This document shows positions 1 to 9,226 of a DNA stretch of 64,000 nucleotides, piece after piece; the stretch's first letter is position 1, and each line of letters starts with the position of its first letter. The stretch is from assembly GCA_900318625.1 (NCBI GenBank), contig ONLG01000005.1:23620-87619 (forward strand), written 5' to 3'. A program made the position numbers and the translations under genes. The notes beneath the pieces were generated by a model, which was not told the DNA's origin, made no database searches, and saw only the letters and a program-made list of their open reading frames with translations. Source of the DNA: an uncultured Prevotella sp. (GTDB taxonomy: Bacteria; Bacteroidota; Bacteroidia; Bacteroidales; Bacteroidaceae).

Positions 1-2225
1 ACCGCGGCCTGCGAATGGTCAACTGGGACCCGAAGGCACTCACTGCGCTGTCTACCGAGGAAGTAATCTACAGGGAAGAGCAGAGCCATCTGTTCCATCT
101 GAAATACTATGTCGACGGCCTTGACAGCCTCGACAACGAGCAGCAGCTCATAGACGAGGGCAACATAATCCACCACGACGAGCGCGGCTACTATGCCGTT
201 GTGGCCACCACACGTCCCGAAACCATCATGGGCGACACGGCAATGTGTATCAATCCCAAGGACCCGAAGAACCAATGGCTCAAGGGCCGCAAGGTAATCG
301 TGCCACTCGTTGGCCGCGTCATTCCGGTGATTGAGGACCGATATGTTGACATCGAGTTCGGTACAGGCTGTCTGAAAGTCACTCCAGCCCACGACACCAA
401 CGACTATATGCTGGGCAAAACCCACAACCTTGAGACGATTGACATATTCAACGCCGACGGCACAATATCCGAAGCCAGTCCGCTCTACGTGGGAATGGAC
501 CGCTTCGACTGCCGCACACAGATAGCAAACGACCTCAAGGAGGCCGGACTGATGGAGCGCATAGAGGACTATGTGAACAAGGTGGGCTACTCGGAACGCA
601 ACCCCGACACGGCCATTGAGCCGCGCCTGTCGCTTCAGTGGTTCCTCCGGATGCAGCACTTTGCCGACATTGCGCTGCCACCGGTGATGAACGGCGAGAT
701 GAACTTCTATCCGGCGAAGTACAAGACCACATATAAGAACTGGCTTGAGAACATCCAGGACTGGTGCATCAGCCGCCAGCTGTGGTGGGGACACCGTATT
801 CCGGCCTACTACTACAATGCCGAAGGCGACTTTGTGGTGGCCGAAACAGCCGAGGAAGCACTTGAGCTGGCACGCCAGAAAAGCGGCAACAGCAACCTTC
901 AGGCTGCCGACCTGCGACAGGACGAGGATGCTCTCGACACGTGGTTCTCGTCGTGGCTGTGGCCAATATCCCTCTTCGACGGCATCAACAACCCCGGAAA
1001 CGAAGAGATAAACTACTACTACCCCACCGCTGACCTCGTCACCGCACCCGACATTATCTTCTTCTGGGTAGCCCGAATGATTATGGCCGGCGAGGAATAC
1101 ATGGGCAAGTACCCCTTCAAGAACGTTTATTTCACGGGCATCGTGCGCGACAAGCTTGGCCGCAAGATGTCAAAGTCGCTCGGAAACTCGCCCGATCCGC
1201 TCATGCTTATCGACAAGTTCGGTGCCGACGGCGTGCGTATGGGAATGATGTTGTCGGCTCCGGCAGGCAACGACATACTCTTCGACGAGGCTCTTTGCGA
1301 ACAAGGACGCAACTTCAACAACAAGATATGGAACGCTTTCCGCCTTGTCAAGGGATGGACTGTTGACCCGACAGGCGGCAGCCAGCCCGATGCCAGCAAG
1401 ACGGCAGTGGCTTGGTTCGAAGCGAAACTCAAGGAAGCAAGTGCCGAAATGGACGACCTCTTCAGCAAATACCGCCTCAGCGAAGCACTTATGGTGGTCT
1501 ACAAGCTGTTCTGGGACGAGTTCTCGAGCTGGTATCTCGAGATGATCAAGCCGGCATACGTTGACGGCAAGCCGCAGCCAATAGACCAGACAACCTACGA
1601 TGCGACGCTGGGCTTCTTCGACAAGCTGCTGAAGCTGCTCCATCCCTTCATGCCGTTTATCACTGAGGAGCTGTGGCAGGCACTCTATGAACGCAGTGCA
1701 GGCGACTCAATTATGCGCGACTGCCTCCACCTCAGCTTGCCTACCGAGGAGGAGCGAGAGCTTATGGGCGACATCGAAAGCGTGAAACAGATAGTAGCCG
1801 GGGTGCGTACCGTGAGAAACCAGAAGAACATTGCCCCCAAGGAAGCACTCACATTGCAGGCCATTGGCAGCAATGTCTTCGAGCAATACAACAGCGTGCT
1901 GTCCAAAATGGCTAACCTTCAGGCTATTGAAGTGGTGAAGGAAAAGAGCGCAGACGGCACCGCCTTCATGGTTGGAGTACACGAATTTGCCGTTCCTTTA
2001 GGCTCGATGATTGACATAGAAGCCGAGATTGCCAAGGCTGAAGCTCAGCTGAAGCACCTTGAAGGCTTCCTTGCCGGAGTGAGAAAGAAGCTCCAGAACG
2101 AGCGTTTCGTAGCCAATGCGCCGGAAGCCGTGGTTGCTCTGGAACGCAAGAAGGAAAGCGACTCGCTCGAGAAGATTGCCTCGCTGAAAGATACGATAGC
2201 CGAGCTGAGCAAGGCTAAGAAGTAA
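1..2225 (+). CDS. valS: Valine--tRNA ligase, C-terminal part (5' end outside window)
   Basis: Charges tRNA-Val in the cytoplasm. The frame is already open at base 3 ([10 protein letters not shown], typical ValRS sequence after the catalytic HIGH region), so the gene starts before the window. Visible in order: the CP1 editing domain with [12 protein letters not shown] (about base 200), the class I core around [15 protein letters not shown] (about base 760), the KMSKS loop at 1164-1178, the anticodon-binding helical domain, and the ValRS-type C-terminal coiled coil (about 1990-2220). It ends in a lysine-rich tail. The HIGH motif itself is missing because of the window edge. A bidirectional hairpin follows the stop. 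Confidence 0.97.
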   Translation, partial: RGLRMVNWDPKALTALSTEEVIYREEQSHLFHLKYYVDGLDSLDNEQQLIDEGNIIHHDERGYYAVVATTRPETIMGDTAMCINPKDPKNQWLKGRKVIVPLVGRVIPVIEDRYVDIEFGTGCLKVTPAHDTNDYMLGKTHNLETIDIFNADGTISEASPLYVGMDRFDCRTQIANDLKEAGLMERIEDYVNKVGYSERNPDTAIEPRLSLQWFLRMQHFADIALPPVMNGEMNFYPAKYKTTYKNWLENIQDWCISRQLWWGHRIPAYYYNAEGDFVVAETAEEALELARQKSGNSNLQAADLRQDEDALDTWFSSWLWPISLFDGINNPGNEEINYYYPTADLVTAPDIIFFWVARMIMAGEEYMGKYPFKNVYFTGIVRDKLGRKMSKSLGNSPDPLMLIDKFGADGVRMGMMLSAPAGNDILFDEALCEQGRNFNNKIWNAFRLVKGWTVDPTGGSQPDASKTAVAWFEAKLKEASAEMDDLFSKYRLSEALMVVYKLFWDEFSSWYLEMIKPAYVDGKPQPIDQTTYDATLGFFDKLLKLLHPFMPFITEELWQALYERSAGDSIMRDCLHLSLPTEEERELMGDIESVKQIVAGVRTVRNQKNIAPKEALTLQAIGSNVFEQYNSVLSKMANLQAIEVVKEKSADGTAFMVGVHEFAVPLGSMIDIEAEIAKAEAQLKHLEGFLAGVRKKLQNERFVANAPEAVVALERKKESDSLEKIASLKDTIAELSKAKK

Positions 2226-2250
2226 GAAAGAAACAAGCAACTGCTGAACC

Positions 2251-2288
2251 AAAAAGAGATTGCCCGCAAAGGACAATCTCTTTTTTTG
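2251..2288 (+). terminator. Bidirectional intrinsic terminator between convergent valS and the DUF2461 gene
   Basis: Arms AAAGAGATTG and CAATCTCTTT flank a short loop. There is an A-run before and a T-run after, so it has the shape of a terminator on both strands. It sits exactly between the stops of valS and the convergent gene. Confidence 0.8.
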
Positions 2289-2999
2289 TTATTCGTAGTC
2301 TGCTATCACTGAGTTCAGGAAGTGATTGACCGGCATTGCCAGGCGGAAAATCTGCAAAACTTGGTCCATCCAGTCGGCTTTGCTGAAGAATTTGTCGTCA
2401 AGACGATGCCAGAAAGCATAGTCCTTCATGCGCAGATAGTGCATGAACTCATAGTCGCGGGGAAAGTCTTTGGGACAGGTTTTCAGGTGGACGATGCCAA
2501 ATCCCTTGTCCGACGGCCCATCATCGGTGAGCGTTCCGCAGCCGGGAGTGCCGAAAAGGTCGACAAACGGCTTGGCTTCCACCATCTTGCGCCACTCGTC
2601 GATGTTTGCCATAATCTCGTTGCGGCAAGCCGTCAGTATGTTGGTTGGCAGATAGTATGCCCCTCCGCACACGAAGCTCTGCCCCGGTTGCAGGTGCAGG
2701 TAGTAGCCGGCACGCAGGCTTTTGCGTCCAGCCTCACAGATGTAGGCACCATAGTGGCGCTTGTAGGGCGACTTGTCGGAGGAGAAGCGCACGTCACGGT
2801 AGAACCGATAGCAGCAGTCGCGCGAGGTGAGATGGGCCACGGCAGGGTCAAACTCGGCTATGCGCGAGATAAGACAGTCTACCGCCTGCTCGAAGTCGGC
2901 CTTCGTTTGCTGGTATTCCTCCTTATGTTCGGCAAACCACTGGCGGTTGTTGTTGGCTGCTATAGCCTTGAGAAACGAGAATATCTGTTTGGATTTCAT
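2289..2999 (-). CDS. DUF2461 family protein (TIGR02453-type)
   Basis: A 236-aa cytoplasmic protein. It opens with KQIFSFLKAIAANNNRQWF, the usual DUF2461 start (a helix, then NN..WF), and holds the conserved central stretch RFYRDVRFSSDKSPYKRHYG. Length fits the family. Its molecular function is not established. It is the last gene of a minus-strand run (4593 down to 2289) with nth and an OmpH-like lipoprotein. The gap to nth is under 50 bp, so co-transcription is likely. No signal peptide or membrane segment is visible. Confidence 0.85.
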   Translation of the reverse strand: MKSKQIFSFLKAIAANNNRQWFAEHKEEYQQTKADFEQAVDCLISRIAEFDPAVAHLTSRDCCYRFYRDVRFSSDKSPYKRHYGAYICEAGRKSLRAGYYLHLQPGQSFVCGGAYYLPTNILTACRNEIMANIDEWRKMVEAKPFVDLFGTPGCGTLTDDGPSDKGFGIVHLKTCPKDFPRDYEFMHYLRMKDYAFWHRLDDKFFSKADWMDQVLQIFRLAMPVNHFLNSVIADYE

Positions 3000-3037
3000 A
3001 GTCAGATGATGCTTTTAGTTGTGTATGAAAAGATGCT

Positions 3038-3067
3038 GAGGGCAACTCATTCAAGCTTGCTGCCCTC
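3038..3067 (-). terminator. Weak hairpin across the 3' end of nth
   Basis: Seven-bp arms GAGGGCA and TGCCCTC enclose the nth stop codon. On the minus strand a short T-run follows several bases later. It may only attenuate read-through into the DUF2461 gene. Confidence 0.3.
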
Positions 3068-3697
3068 GATAAGTCTGGGGCAGATGTCGGCGAAAGCACA
3101 CTCGCTGCATCGCGGATGCTGGCTCCGGCACACATATCTGCCATGGAGCAGCAGCCAGTGATGGGCATCGGGAATATCGTCGGCAGGTATATGAGCCATG
3201 AGATACTTTTCTACCTTCAGCGGATTGTCGGCTGTCTTGGGCACGAGTCCCATGCGATGGCTCACTCGATAGACGTGGGTGTCTACCGCCATTGCCGCCT
3301 TTCCGAACCACACGGCTTGCATGACGTTGGCCGTCTTGCGCCCCACTCCGGGCAGCTTGACCAGTTCTTCGACCATCGAAGGCACCTCGCCGCCAAACTG
3401 TTCCACTATCATCCGCGAGAGTTCGGCCAGATGGCGCGCCTTGCTGTTGGGATAGGAAACGCTGGAAACGTATGCGAGCAGGTCGTCGGCAGTGGCCTGC
3501 GACATAGCCTGCGCCGTGGGATAAGCAGCAAAAAGGGCCGGCGTGACCATGTTCACACGCTTGTCGGTGCACTGTGCGCTGAGCACCGTGGCACAAAGAA
3601 GCTGGAAAGCACTGCCAAAATGCAGTTCAGTGGTGACGTGCGGCATCTGTCGGCGAAAGTATTCGAGCAGATACTGATAGCGTTGCTGGCGTGTCAT
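3047..3697 (-). CDS. nth: Endonuclease III (DNA glycosylase/AP lyase)
   Basis: Base-excision repair enzyme that removes oxidised pyrimidines and nicks AP sites. 216 aa, normal length. The helix-hairpin-helix LPGVGRKTANVM (residues 115-126) carries the catalytic Lys121, and the catalytic Asp139 lies in VDTHV. The C-terminal [4Fe-4S] ligands follow the family spacing C-x6-C-x2-C-x5-C (Cys190, 197, 200, 206). All key residues are present. It lies between the OmpH-like gene (79 bp upstream) and DUF2461 on the same strand. Function is firm from the motifs; operon membership is inferred from spacing. Confidence 0.97.
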   Translation of the reverse strand: MTRQQRYQYLLEYFRRQMPHVTTELHFGSAFQLLCATVLSAQCTDKRVNMVTPALFAAYPTAQAMSQATADDLLAYVSSVSYPNSKARHLAELSRMIVEQFGGEVPSMVEELVKLPGVGRKTANVMQAVWFGKAAMAVDTHVYRVSHRMGLVPKTADNPLKVEKYLMAHIPADDIPDAHHWLLLHGRYVCRSQHPRCSECAFADICPRLIEGSKLE

Positions 3698-3775
3698 GGC
3701 TGTTGTTTAAGCAAAAAAGGCAGAGCCAGCTACGCACCACGCGCAACTGGCCCCTATGAATTACTAAACTTGTTT

Positions 3776-4357
3776 TTACTTCTTCATTCCTTTATATGCC
3801 TTGTTCAGACCCTTCACCACGTCGTCGGTGATGTCGAGCGACTTGTCGGAATAGAGGATGTTGTCGCCCTGCTTGGCAAGAATCATGGTGTACTTCTTGT
3901 CCTTGTTGAAGCTTTCGAGGAAGTGATGCAGGCTGTCGGCCAGTGCCTTGTTGTAGTCGGCAACCAGCTTCTGGTATTCATTGCCTAACCTCTGCTGCAA
4001 TCCCTCGGCATCCTGAGCCTGCTTCTGTATCGAGGCCTGCACCTGCTGAGCCTGCTGCTGAGTGTATTTGTTGGCCTGAATGTCCTGCTGGAACTTGGCA
4101 GCTGCCTGCTGCAACGACTGCTGTTTGGTTGCAAGCGTCTTCTGGATGTTCTGCTCCTTCTGCTCCATGAGCTTGGTTACTTCCTTCCAATAGGTGTACT
4201 GGCTCATAATGGAGTCAACCTCCACGTATGCAATCTTCACATCGCTGCTCTCCTTCGAGGGCGCCTTGGTTTCCTTGGTGTCGTTCTGCTGCGGCTGGTT
4301 GTTGCACGAAGCGAGTCCCAGCAATGCTGCAAATGCAAAAATAAATGTTTTTTTCAT
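3776..4357 (-). CDS. OmpH/Skp-like lipoprotein
   Basis: 193 aa. A signal peptide ends in a lipobox (LGLASC, about residues 14-19), followed by a short acidic/polar linker. Then comes the OmpH-type layout: a beta strand (VKIAYVEVDSIM), a long Gln/Lys-rich coiled coil (about 60-145), and a closing strand with LYSDKSLDITDDVVKGLNKAY. Skp-like proteins chaperone outer-membrane proteins in the periplasm. The lipobox suggests this one is membrane-tethered, a form common in Bacteroidetes. The coiled coil is rich in QQ runs. It is 50 bp downstream of a small membrane protein on the same strand. Confidence 0.82.
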   Translation of the reverse strand: MKKTFIFAFAALLGLASCNNQPQQNDTKETKAPSKESSDVKIAYVEVDSIMSQYTYWKEVTKLMEQKEQNIQKTLATKQQSLQQAAAKFQQDIQANKYTQQQAQQVQASIQKQAQDAEGLQQRLGNEYQKLVADYNKALADSLHHFLESFNKDKKYTMILAKQGDNILYSDKSLDITDDVVKGLNKAYKGMKK

Positions 4358-4407
4358 CAGATTATTCTTTTAGTTTTCTTAATCACTATTGGCCGTGGCA
4401 GCCAGGC

Positions 4408-4593
4408 TCATGCCTCGCCGCGCATCTCCCGGTCTTGGTCGAGCACACAGTGTATGCCCCTCTGCTTCATGGCTTCGCTGTCGTGGATGTGCATCGAAGA
4501 GAACTTGCCGTCGCGCTTCAGGATAAGTTTCACGCTGAGCAAAGCCAATGCTATTCCAACAATAATTATGCTTAAAAGCAGTATTTTCGCCAT
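4408..4593 (-). CDS. Small single-pass membrane protein, Bacteroidetes-conserved type
   Basis: 61 aa. One hydrophobic N-terminal helix (about residues 3-24) is followed by a basic, polar tail containing GKF.SMHIHDSEAMKQRGIHC..DQDRE. I recognise this layout (helix, GKF, then a KRGI.C..QD motif) from unnamed small proteins in Bacteroidales; no function is known to me. A well-formed promoter lies 65-95 bp upstream (4658-4689), which supports it as a real gene and as the first gene of the cluster running to DUF2461. The conserved Cys and DQD are the residues to examine. Confidence 0.7.
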   Translation of the reverse strand: MAKILLLSIIIVGIALALLSVKLILKRDGKFSSMHIHDSEAMKQRGIHCVLDQDREMRGEA

Positions 4594-4657
4594 TTTTTCC
4601 TAATTTTGCAGTTGAATAATCAACCGACAACGTCCTCAGACCTTGCCTAATTGCCTG

Positions 4658-4689
4658 CAAAGGTAGTGGAATTAGTTGGAAGTTGCAAA
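4658..4689 (-). promoter_or_regulatory. Bacteroidetes-type promoter for the 4593-2289 cluster
   Basis: On the minus strand the -7 element TACCTTTG (4665-4658) and a -33 TTTG (4689-4686) are separated by exactly 20 bp, matching the phylum consensus TTTG-N19-21-TAnnTTTG. Confidence 0.75.
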
Positions 4690-4734
4690 ATAAAAACCTA
4701 TAAAGCTGAGTCTTTTATACAAAAAACACAAAGT

Positions 4735-6183
4735 ATGACAAACACAAATTTGAAACCTGCTCGCGTTTTCGAGCAGTTTGCCAAAATCAATTCAATCCCT
4801 CGCCCATCTAAGAAAGAGGAACAGATGATTGAGTATCTGAAGTCATTCGGACAGCAGCGTGGACTCGAAACCGTGACCGACGAAACGGGCAACGTGCTCA
4901 TACGCAAGCCTGCCACACCGGGAATGGAGCAGCGACCCACCGTTATACTGCAGAGCCACATGGATATGGTGTGCGAAAAGCTGCCCGAGGTGGACATCGA
5001 TTTCGAGAAAGACCCCATACAGACATACGTTGACGGCGAATGGATGCGCGCAAAAGGCACCACACTGGGTGCCGACGACGGCATCGGCTGCGCCATAGAG
5101 CTGGCCATCCTCGACTCCGACGACATAGAGCACGGCCCAATAGAGTGCGTGTTCACGCGCGACGAGGAAACCGGACTGACCGGAGCTGAAGGCATGAAGC
5201 CCGGCTTCATGACCGGACAGATGCTCATAAACCTCGACTCCGAGGACGAAGGTCAGATCTTTGTGTCGTGTGCAGGCGGAAGAAACACCACTGCCACCTT
5301 CCGCTTCGAGAAGGAAACAGCTCCCGAGGGATGGTTCTTCGTGAAGGCTTCGCTAAAGGGACTCATCGGCGGACACTCCGGCGACGACATCAACAAGAAG
5401 CGAGCCAATGCTCTGAAGGTGCTCACACGCTTCCTCTACCAGACCCAGGAACGATACGGACTGCGCCTGGCAAGCTTCACTGCTGGCCGACTGCACAACG
5501 CCATACCGCGCGACGGCATCGCCGTGTTTGCCGTACCGACTGACAAGAAGGAGAACGTGCGTGCCGACTGGAACGTGTTTGCCGTGCAGGTAGAGGAGGA
5601 ATATCACGTAACGGAGAAGACCATGCAGTTCCACATGGAAAGTGCTGAGCCGCAGAAGGTTATCCCCGAGCAGGTGAGCACACGCATGGTGCAGGCTCTG
5701 CAGGCCGTTGACAACGGAGTGTTTGCCATGTGCCAGGACGAGGAGATAGCCTGGCTGGTAGAGACATCGAACAATGTGGCAAGCATCACAACGACCGACT
5801 GCGAGGCCGTAGTGGTGGCTTCGCAACGCTCCAACGTGATGAGCGCGCTTGACAACCAGGCTGCCACGGTGAAGGCTGCGTTCCAGCTGGCCGGTGCCGA
5901 GGTGGTTCAGGGCGACGGCTACCCTGCATGGAAGATGAATCCCGACAGCAAGCTCACCAAGGTGGCTGTCGACTCGTATCGCCGACTCTTCGGAAAAGAC
6001 CCGCTGGTGCTGGGCATCCACGCCGGACTGGAGTGCGGACTGTTCTCGGCAAAGTACCCAGAGCTCGACATGGTGTCGTTCGGTCCCACCCTGCGAGGCG
6101 TTCACTCGCCCGACGAACGACTGCTCATACCCACCGTGCAGATGGTTTGGGACCACTTGCTGGATATTCTGAAGAACATCTGA
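4735..6183 (+). CDS. pepD: Aminoacyl-histidine dipeptidase (Xaa-His dipeptidase, M20C)
   Basis: Cytosolic zinc dipeptidase that cleaves Xaa-His and other dipeptides. The start chosen is the ATG at 4735 (MTNTNLKPARVFEQFAKIN), giving 482 aa, the usual length; the frame is open further upstream but that part overlaps a divergent promoter. M20 metal and catalytic motifs are present: QSHMDMV (His and catalytic Asp), LGADDGIG (bridging Asp), DEETGLTGAEG (catalytic and metal Glu), and a C-terminal HAGLECG. A lid/dimerisation domain is inserted around residues 190-390. It stands alone between a divergent cluster and repeat array A. Confidence 0.95.
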   Translation: MTNTNLKPARVFEQFAKINSIPRPSKKEEQMIEYLKSFGQQRGLETVTDETGNVLIRKPATPGMEQRPTVILQSHMDMVCEKLPEVDIDFEKDPIQTYVDGEWMRAKGTTLGADDGIGCAIELAILDSDDIEHGPIECVFTRDEETGLTGAEGMKPGFMTGQMLINLDSEDEGQIFVSCAGGRNTTATFRFEKETAPEGWFFVKASLKGLIGGHSGDDINKKRANALKVLTRFLYQTQERYGLRLASFTAGRLHNAIPRDGIAVFAVPTDKKENVRADWNVFAVQVEEEYHVTEKTMQFHMESAEPQKVIPEQVSTRMVQALQAVDNGVFAMCQDEEIAWLVETSNNVASITTTDCEAVVVASQRSNVMSALDNQAATVKAAFQLAGAEVVQGDGYPAWKMNPDSKLTKVAVDSYRRLFGKDPLVLGIHAGLECGLFSAKYPELDMVSFGPTLRGVHSPDERLLIPTVQMVWDHLLDILKNI

Positions 6184-6244
6184 GACTGAATAGCCCGGCT
6201 AAGGCAGAGCCTCAGGCGATGCTTTAACTGAGCATATATAATAA

Positions 6245-6265
6245 GGTGTCACCTAAACTGACACC
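6245..6265. repeat. Short inverted repeat downstream of pepD
   Basis: Perfect 7-bp arms GGTGTCA and TGACACC with a 7-nt loop. No T-run follows on either strand, so it is not a clear terminator. Confidence 0.35.
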
Positions 6266-6354
6266 GAATAGCAAACTAATTTGGCTCTGGACAAGCCGCC
6301 TGCTACTGTCTTCCCACACTGGGAGCAGTAGTGGCGGCACCCATTCTGCAAAGT

Positions 6355-6413
6355 AATATGGGCCATATTGCTCGGTAATATGGGCCATATTGGTCGGTAA
6401 TATGGGCCATATT
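6355..6413. repeat. Array A: three AATATGGGCCATATT cores at 22-bp pitch, linkers inverted
   Basis: Cores at 6355-6369, 6377-6391 and 6399-6413, all identical. The 7-bp linkers are GCTCGGT and GGTCGGT, the reverse complement of the ACCGACC type found at the other five sites, yet the central G of the core is still on the plus strand. Located in the 390-bp gap between pepD and the small lipoprotein gene. Confidence 0.95.
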
Positions 6414-6545
6414 GGTGGCCCCCCTCAGTCCCCCCATAGGGGGAGGAGAAGCCCCCCTCAATCCCCCCAAAGGGGGGAAGACGACTTATAGGTCTTATAA
6501 GACTTATAGGTCTTATAAGACTTATAGGACTCATAGGTCTTATGA
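6414..6545. repeat. C-rich/G-rich hairpins and 18-bp TATAAG-type tandem repeats
   Basis: Immediately after array A come two runs of C6/G5-6 that can pair (6416-6480). Then three tandem 18-bp units follow (6483-6536) built from GACTTATAGG and TCTTATAA; the first two are identical and the third is diverged. This is the same module set seen beside the other arrays. No stop occurs in the lipoprotein frame through this stretch. Confidence 0.85.
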
Positions 6546-6573
6546 CAAAGAACGAAAACTAAAGACAACGAAA

Positions 6574-6939
6574 ATGAAGACAGTTCGCAACATCATGATT
6601 ATGGTGCTTCTGGCCGTGGCTGCTGCCGGCTGCACCGACAAACAGAAGGCAGAGAGCGCCGTCAAGGACTTCCTGAACGAGAACCTGGCAGAGAAAGACT
6701 TCTCGATAGTGAGCTTCGGACGGCTCGACTCCACACGCTACATCAACGACGACGTGATAGCCTCTCTGCGCAAGCAGGCATCAACGGACAAGGCTTTCAA
6801 CATAACGACAGCCTATGCCGACCGCGACAACCCGAAACAGCTGATCTATCTGCCTGTGAAAATAAAGGTCTACGACCGGCAGGAGAGCTATACATTCTAC
6901 CTGACAATGGACTTCAAGAAAGTGGTGTGCTTCAAGTAA
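6574..6939 (+). CDS. Small lipoprotein of unknown function
   Basis: 121 aa from the ATG at 6574. The frame continues upstream through the repeat modules, but this Met begins a clean signal peptide (MKTVRNIMIMVLLAVAAAGC) with the lipobox AAGC. The mature part is about 100 residues, charged at first (DKQKAESAVKDFLNEN), then beta-rich with a C-terminal YTFYLTMDFKKVVCFK. I do not recognise the family; the fold outline (one helix, then strands) resembles small periplasmic domains. A terminator overlaps the stop codon, and htpG follows 77 bp later, apparently as a separate unit. Confidence 0.75.
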   Translation: MKTVRNIMIMVLLAVAAAGCTDKQKAESAVKDFLNENLAEKDFSIVSFGRLDSTRYINDDVIASLRKQASTDKAFNITTAYADRDNPKQLIYLPVKIKVYDRQESYTFYLTMDFKKVVCFK

Positions 6940-6957
6940 GCCGCCACTTTCTTTGTT
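6917..6957 (+). terminator. Intrinsic terminator overlapping the end of the lipoprotein gene
   Basis: Arms AGAAAGTGG (6917-6925) and CCACTTTCT (6944-6952) extend by two inner pairs, and TTGTTTT follows. The 5' arm is inside the coding sequence and the stop codon is in the loop. Confidence 0.65.
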
Positions 6958-7016
6958 TTGGCACGCTATTTGCAGCATTGTTGGCAGATTGTAGAACTTA
7001 AAACAAAGATAAAAAC

Positions 7017-9068
7017 ATGACACAAGGCAACATCGGGGTTACTACAGAGAACATCTTCCCCGTAATTAAAAAGTTCCTGTATTCTGATCACGAGATATTC
7101 CTCCGCGAGATGGTGTCGAACGCTACGGATGCTACGCAGAAGCTGAAGACCCTCGCCCAGAAAGGCGACTTCACAGGAGAGCTGGGCGACCTGTCGGTAA
7201 GAATAAGCCTGGACAAGGATGCCGGCACGCTGACCATCAGCGACCGAGGCATCGGAATGACCGAGGAGGAGATAGACAAGTATATCAACCAGATTGCCTT
7301 CTCGGGCGTCAACGACTTCCTCGACAAATACAAGGACAATGCCAATGCCATCATAGGCCACTTCGGACTGGGCTTCTACTCGTCGTTCATGGTGAGCGAC
7401 AAGGTGGACATCATCACCCGCAGCTACAAGGAGGGTGCCGAGGCTGTGAAGTGGACCTGCGACGGAAGCCCGCAGTTCACCATCGAGGCTGCTGAGAAAG
7501 CCGACCGGGGAACCGACATCGTGCTCCACATAGCCGACGACTGCAAGGAATTCCTCGAGAAACAGAAGATAGAGGAACTGCTCTCGAAGTACTGCAAGTT
7601 CATGGCCGTGCCTGTTGTGTTCGGCAAGAAGCAGGAATGGAAAGACGGCAAGATGCAGGACACCGACGAGGACAACATTATAAATAATGTGGAACCGCTG
7701 TGGACAAAAGCTCCGAGCACACTCAAGGACGAAGACTACAAGAGCTTCTACCGCACGCTCTACCCCATGCAGGACGAGCCGCTGTTCTGGATTCACCTCA
7801 ACGTAGACTATCCCTTCAACCTCACGGGTATTCTCTACTTCCCAAGAATCAAGTCGAACATCGAGCTGCAACGCAACAAGATACAGCTCTACTGTAACCA
7901 GGTGTTCGTAACCGACCAGGTGGAGGGCATCGTGCCGGAGTTCCTCACACTGCTCCACGGAGTAATCGACTCGCCGGACATTCCTCTGAACGTAAGCCGC
8001 TCATACCTGCAGAGCGATGCCAACGTTAAGAAGATTTCAACATACATCACAAAGAAAGTGGCCGACCGCCTGTCGAGCATCTTCAAGGATAACCGCAAGG
8101 AGTACGAGGAGAAGTGGGACAGCCTTAAGATATTCATCGAGTACGGTATGCTTTCCAACGAGAGCTTCTACGACAAGGCCAAGGACTTTGCACTCGTGAA
8201 GGACATCGAGGGCAAATACTTCACCCTTGACGAGTATCGCACACTGATTAAGGACAACCAGACCGACAAGGACAGCCAGCTCATTTACCTCTGCACCACC
8301 AATGCCGAGGAGCAGTATTCCTACATAGAGGCTGCCAAGGCCAAGGGCTACAGCGTGCTCGTGATGGACGGCGAGCTTGATGCGCCGACGGTGTCGATGC
8401 TCGAGCAGAAACTTGAGAAGAGCCGCTTCAGCCGCGTGGATGCCGACATCATCGACCGACTGATTGTCAAGGACGACGTGAAGAAGGCTGAGCTGACCGA
8501 CGACGAGCGCGAAAACCTGCAGCAGACCTTCCGTTCGCAGCTGCCCAGACTGGACAAGACGGAGTTCAACGTGGAGGTGGAAGCTATGGGCGAGCAGGCT
8601 CAGCCCGTGATGATTACGCAGAGCGAGTATATGCGCCGTATGAAGGAGATGAGCCGCTTCCAGGCTGGCATGAGCTTCTATGGTGAGATGCCCGACAGCT
8701 ACAACATCGTGCTCAACACCGACCACAAGCTCGTTAAGAAGATTCTCGACGACGAAAAAACCAACACCGAGGAAGCTCTCAAGCCGATACTGAGTGAGCT
8801 CAAGGGGCTCAACGCAAGGCTGCAGGTACTTAACCAGGAGCAGTCGAAGAAGAAATACGACGAGCTGACTCAGGAGGAAAAGGACGACAAGGCCAACACC
8901 CAGAAGGCTATCGACGAGCAGAAGCAGAAGCGCGATGCCCTGATTGCCGACTATGCCAAGGACAACAACATCGTTCACCAGCTCATAGACCTCGCCCTGC
9001 TGCAAAACGGTATGCTCAAAGGCGAAGCTCTCGACCGCTTCCTCCGCCGCTCAGTGGAGATGATCTAA
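7017..9068 (+). CDS. htpG: Molecular chaperone HtpG (bacterial Hsp90)
   Basis: ATP-dependent cytosolic chaperone, 683 aa. The N-terminal GHKL ATPase domain shows LREMVSNATDATQKL, ISDRGIGMT and GHFGLGFYSSFMV (lid and ATP-binding glycine boxes). The middle domain has the usual FPRIKSNIELQRNKIQLY and GVIDSPDIPLNVSRSYLQ. The C-terminal dimerisation domain includes NIVLNTDHKLVKKIL and a charged, Lys/Glu-rich segment (about residues 580-640). Notable: the usual ELISNASDA is here EMVSNATDA, the common Bacteroidetes variant. Single-gene unit, no clear -33/-7 promoter read. Confidence 0.97.
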   Translation: MTQGNIGVTTENIFPVIKKFLYSDHEIFLREMVSNATDATQKLKTLAQKGDFTGELGDLSVRISLDKDAGTLTISDRGIGMTEEEIDKYINQIAFSGVNDFLDKYKDNANAIIGHFGLGFYSSFMVSDKVDIITRSYKEGAEAVKWTCDGSPQFTIEAAEKADRGTDIVLHIADDCKEFLEKQKIEELLSKYCKFMAVPVVFGKKQEWKDGKMQDTDEDNIINNVEPLWTKAPSTLKDEDYKSFYRTLYPMQDEPLFWIHLNVDYPFNLTGILYFPRIKSNIELQRNKIQLYCNQVFVTDQVEGIVPEFLTLLHGVIDSPDIPLNVSRSYLQSDANVKKISTYITKKVADRLSSIFKDNRKEYEEKWDSLKIFIEYGMLSNESFYDKAKDFALVKDIEGKYFTLDEYRTLIKDNQTDKDSQLIYLCTTNAEEQYSYIEAAKAKGYSVLVMDGELDAPTVSMLEQKLEKSRFSRVDADIIDRLIVKDDVKKAELTDDERENLQQTFRSQLPRLDKTEFNVEVEAMGEQAQPVMITQSEYMRRMKEMSRFQAGMSFYGEMPDSYNIVLNTDHKLVKKILDDEKTNTEEALKPILSELKGLNARLQVLNQEQSKKKYDELTQEEKDDKANTQKAIDEQKQKRDALIADYAKDNNIVHQLIDLALLQNGMLKGEALDRFLRRSVEMI

Positions 9069-9157
9069 GCTGTAGTCGCGCCTGACAATCCTTCGGTTGC
9101 ATCGCTTGCGAAGCCACCGAAAGCAGAGTTGGCTTGACAATACCATAATAAATAACG

Positions 9158-9226
9158 TGAGTTCGACGAATTGTCTTACATAATAATTGATTGTCTATTT
9201 GTGTAAGATAATTCATCGAACTCACT
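9158..9226. repeat. Long imperfect inverted repeat downstream of htpG
   Basis: Two 24-nt arms (9158-9181 and 9203-9226) match at 22 of 24 positions, with a 21-nt loop. GTGAGTTCGA starts one arm and TCGAACTCAC ends the other. No long T-run follows. It may be an htpG terminator, a structured RNA or the paired ends of a lost small element. Confidence 0.6.

Noticed and set aside
2322-3161. Long plus-strand open frame opposite DUF2461 and nth (and similar frames opposite trp, ttcA and trmD genes)
   Set aside because: Antisense shadows caused by codon bias; no family motifs, and the opposite strand carries well-recognised genes.
6355-6413. Regularly spaced repeats as a CRISPR array
   Set aside because: Repeats are 15 bp and spacers 7 bp and nearly constant; no cas genes. 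Geometry is wrong for CRISPR.
6412-6573. N-terminal extension of the small lipoprotein through the repeat modules
   Set aside because: The extension is translated repeat sequence; the Met at 6574 begins a textbook lipoprotein signal peptide.
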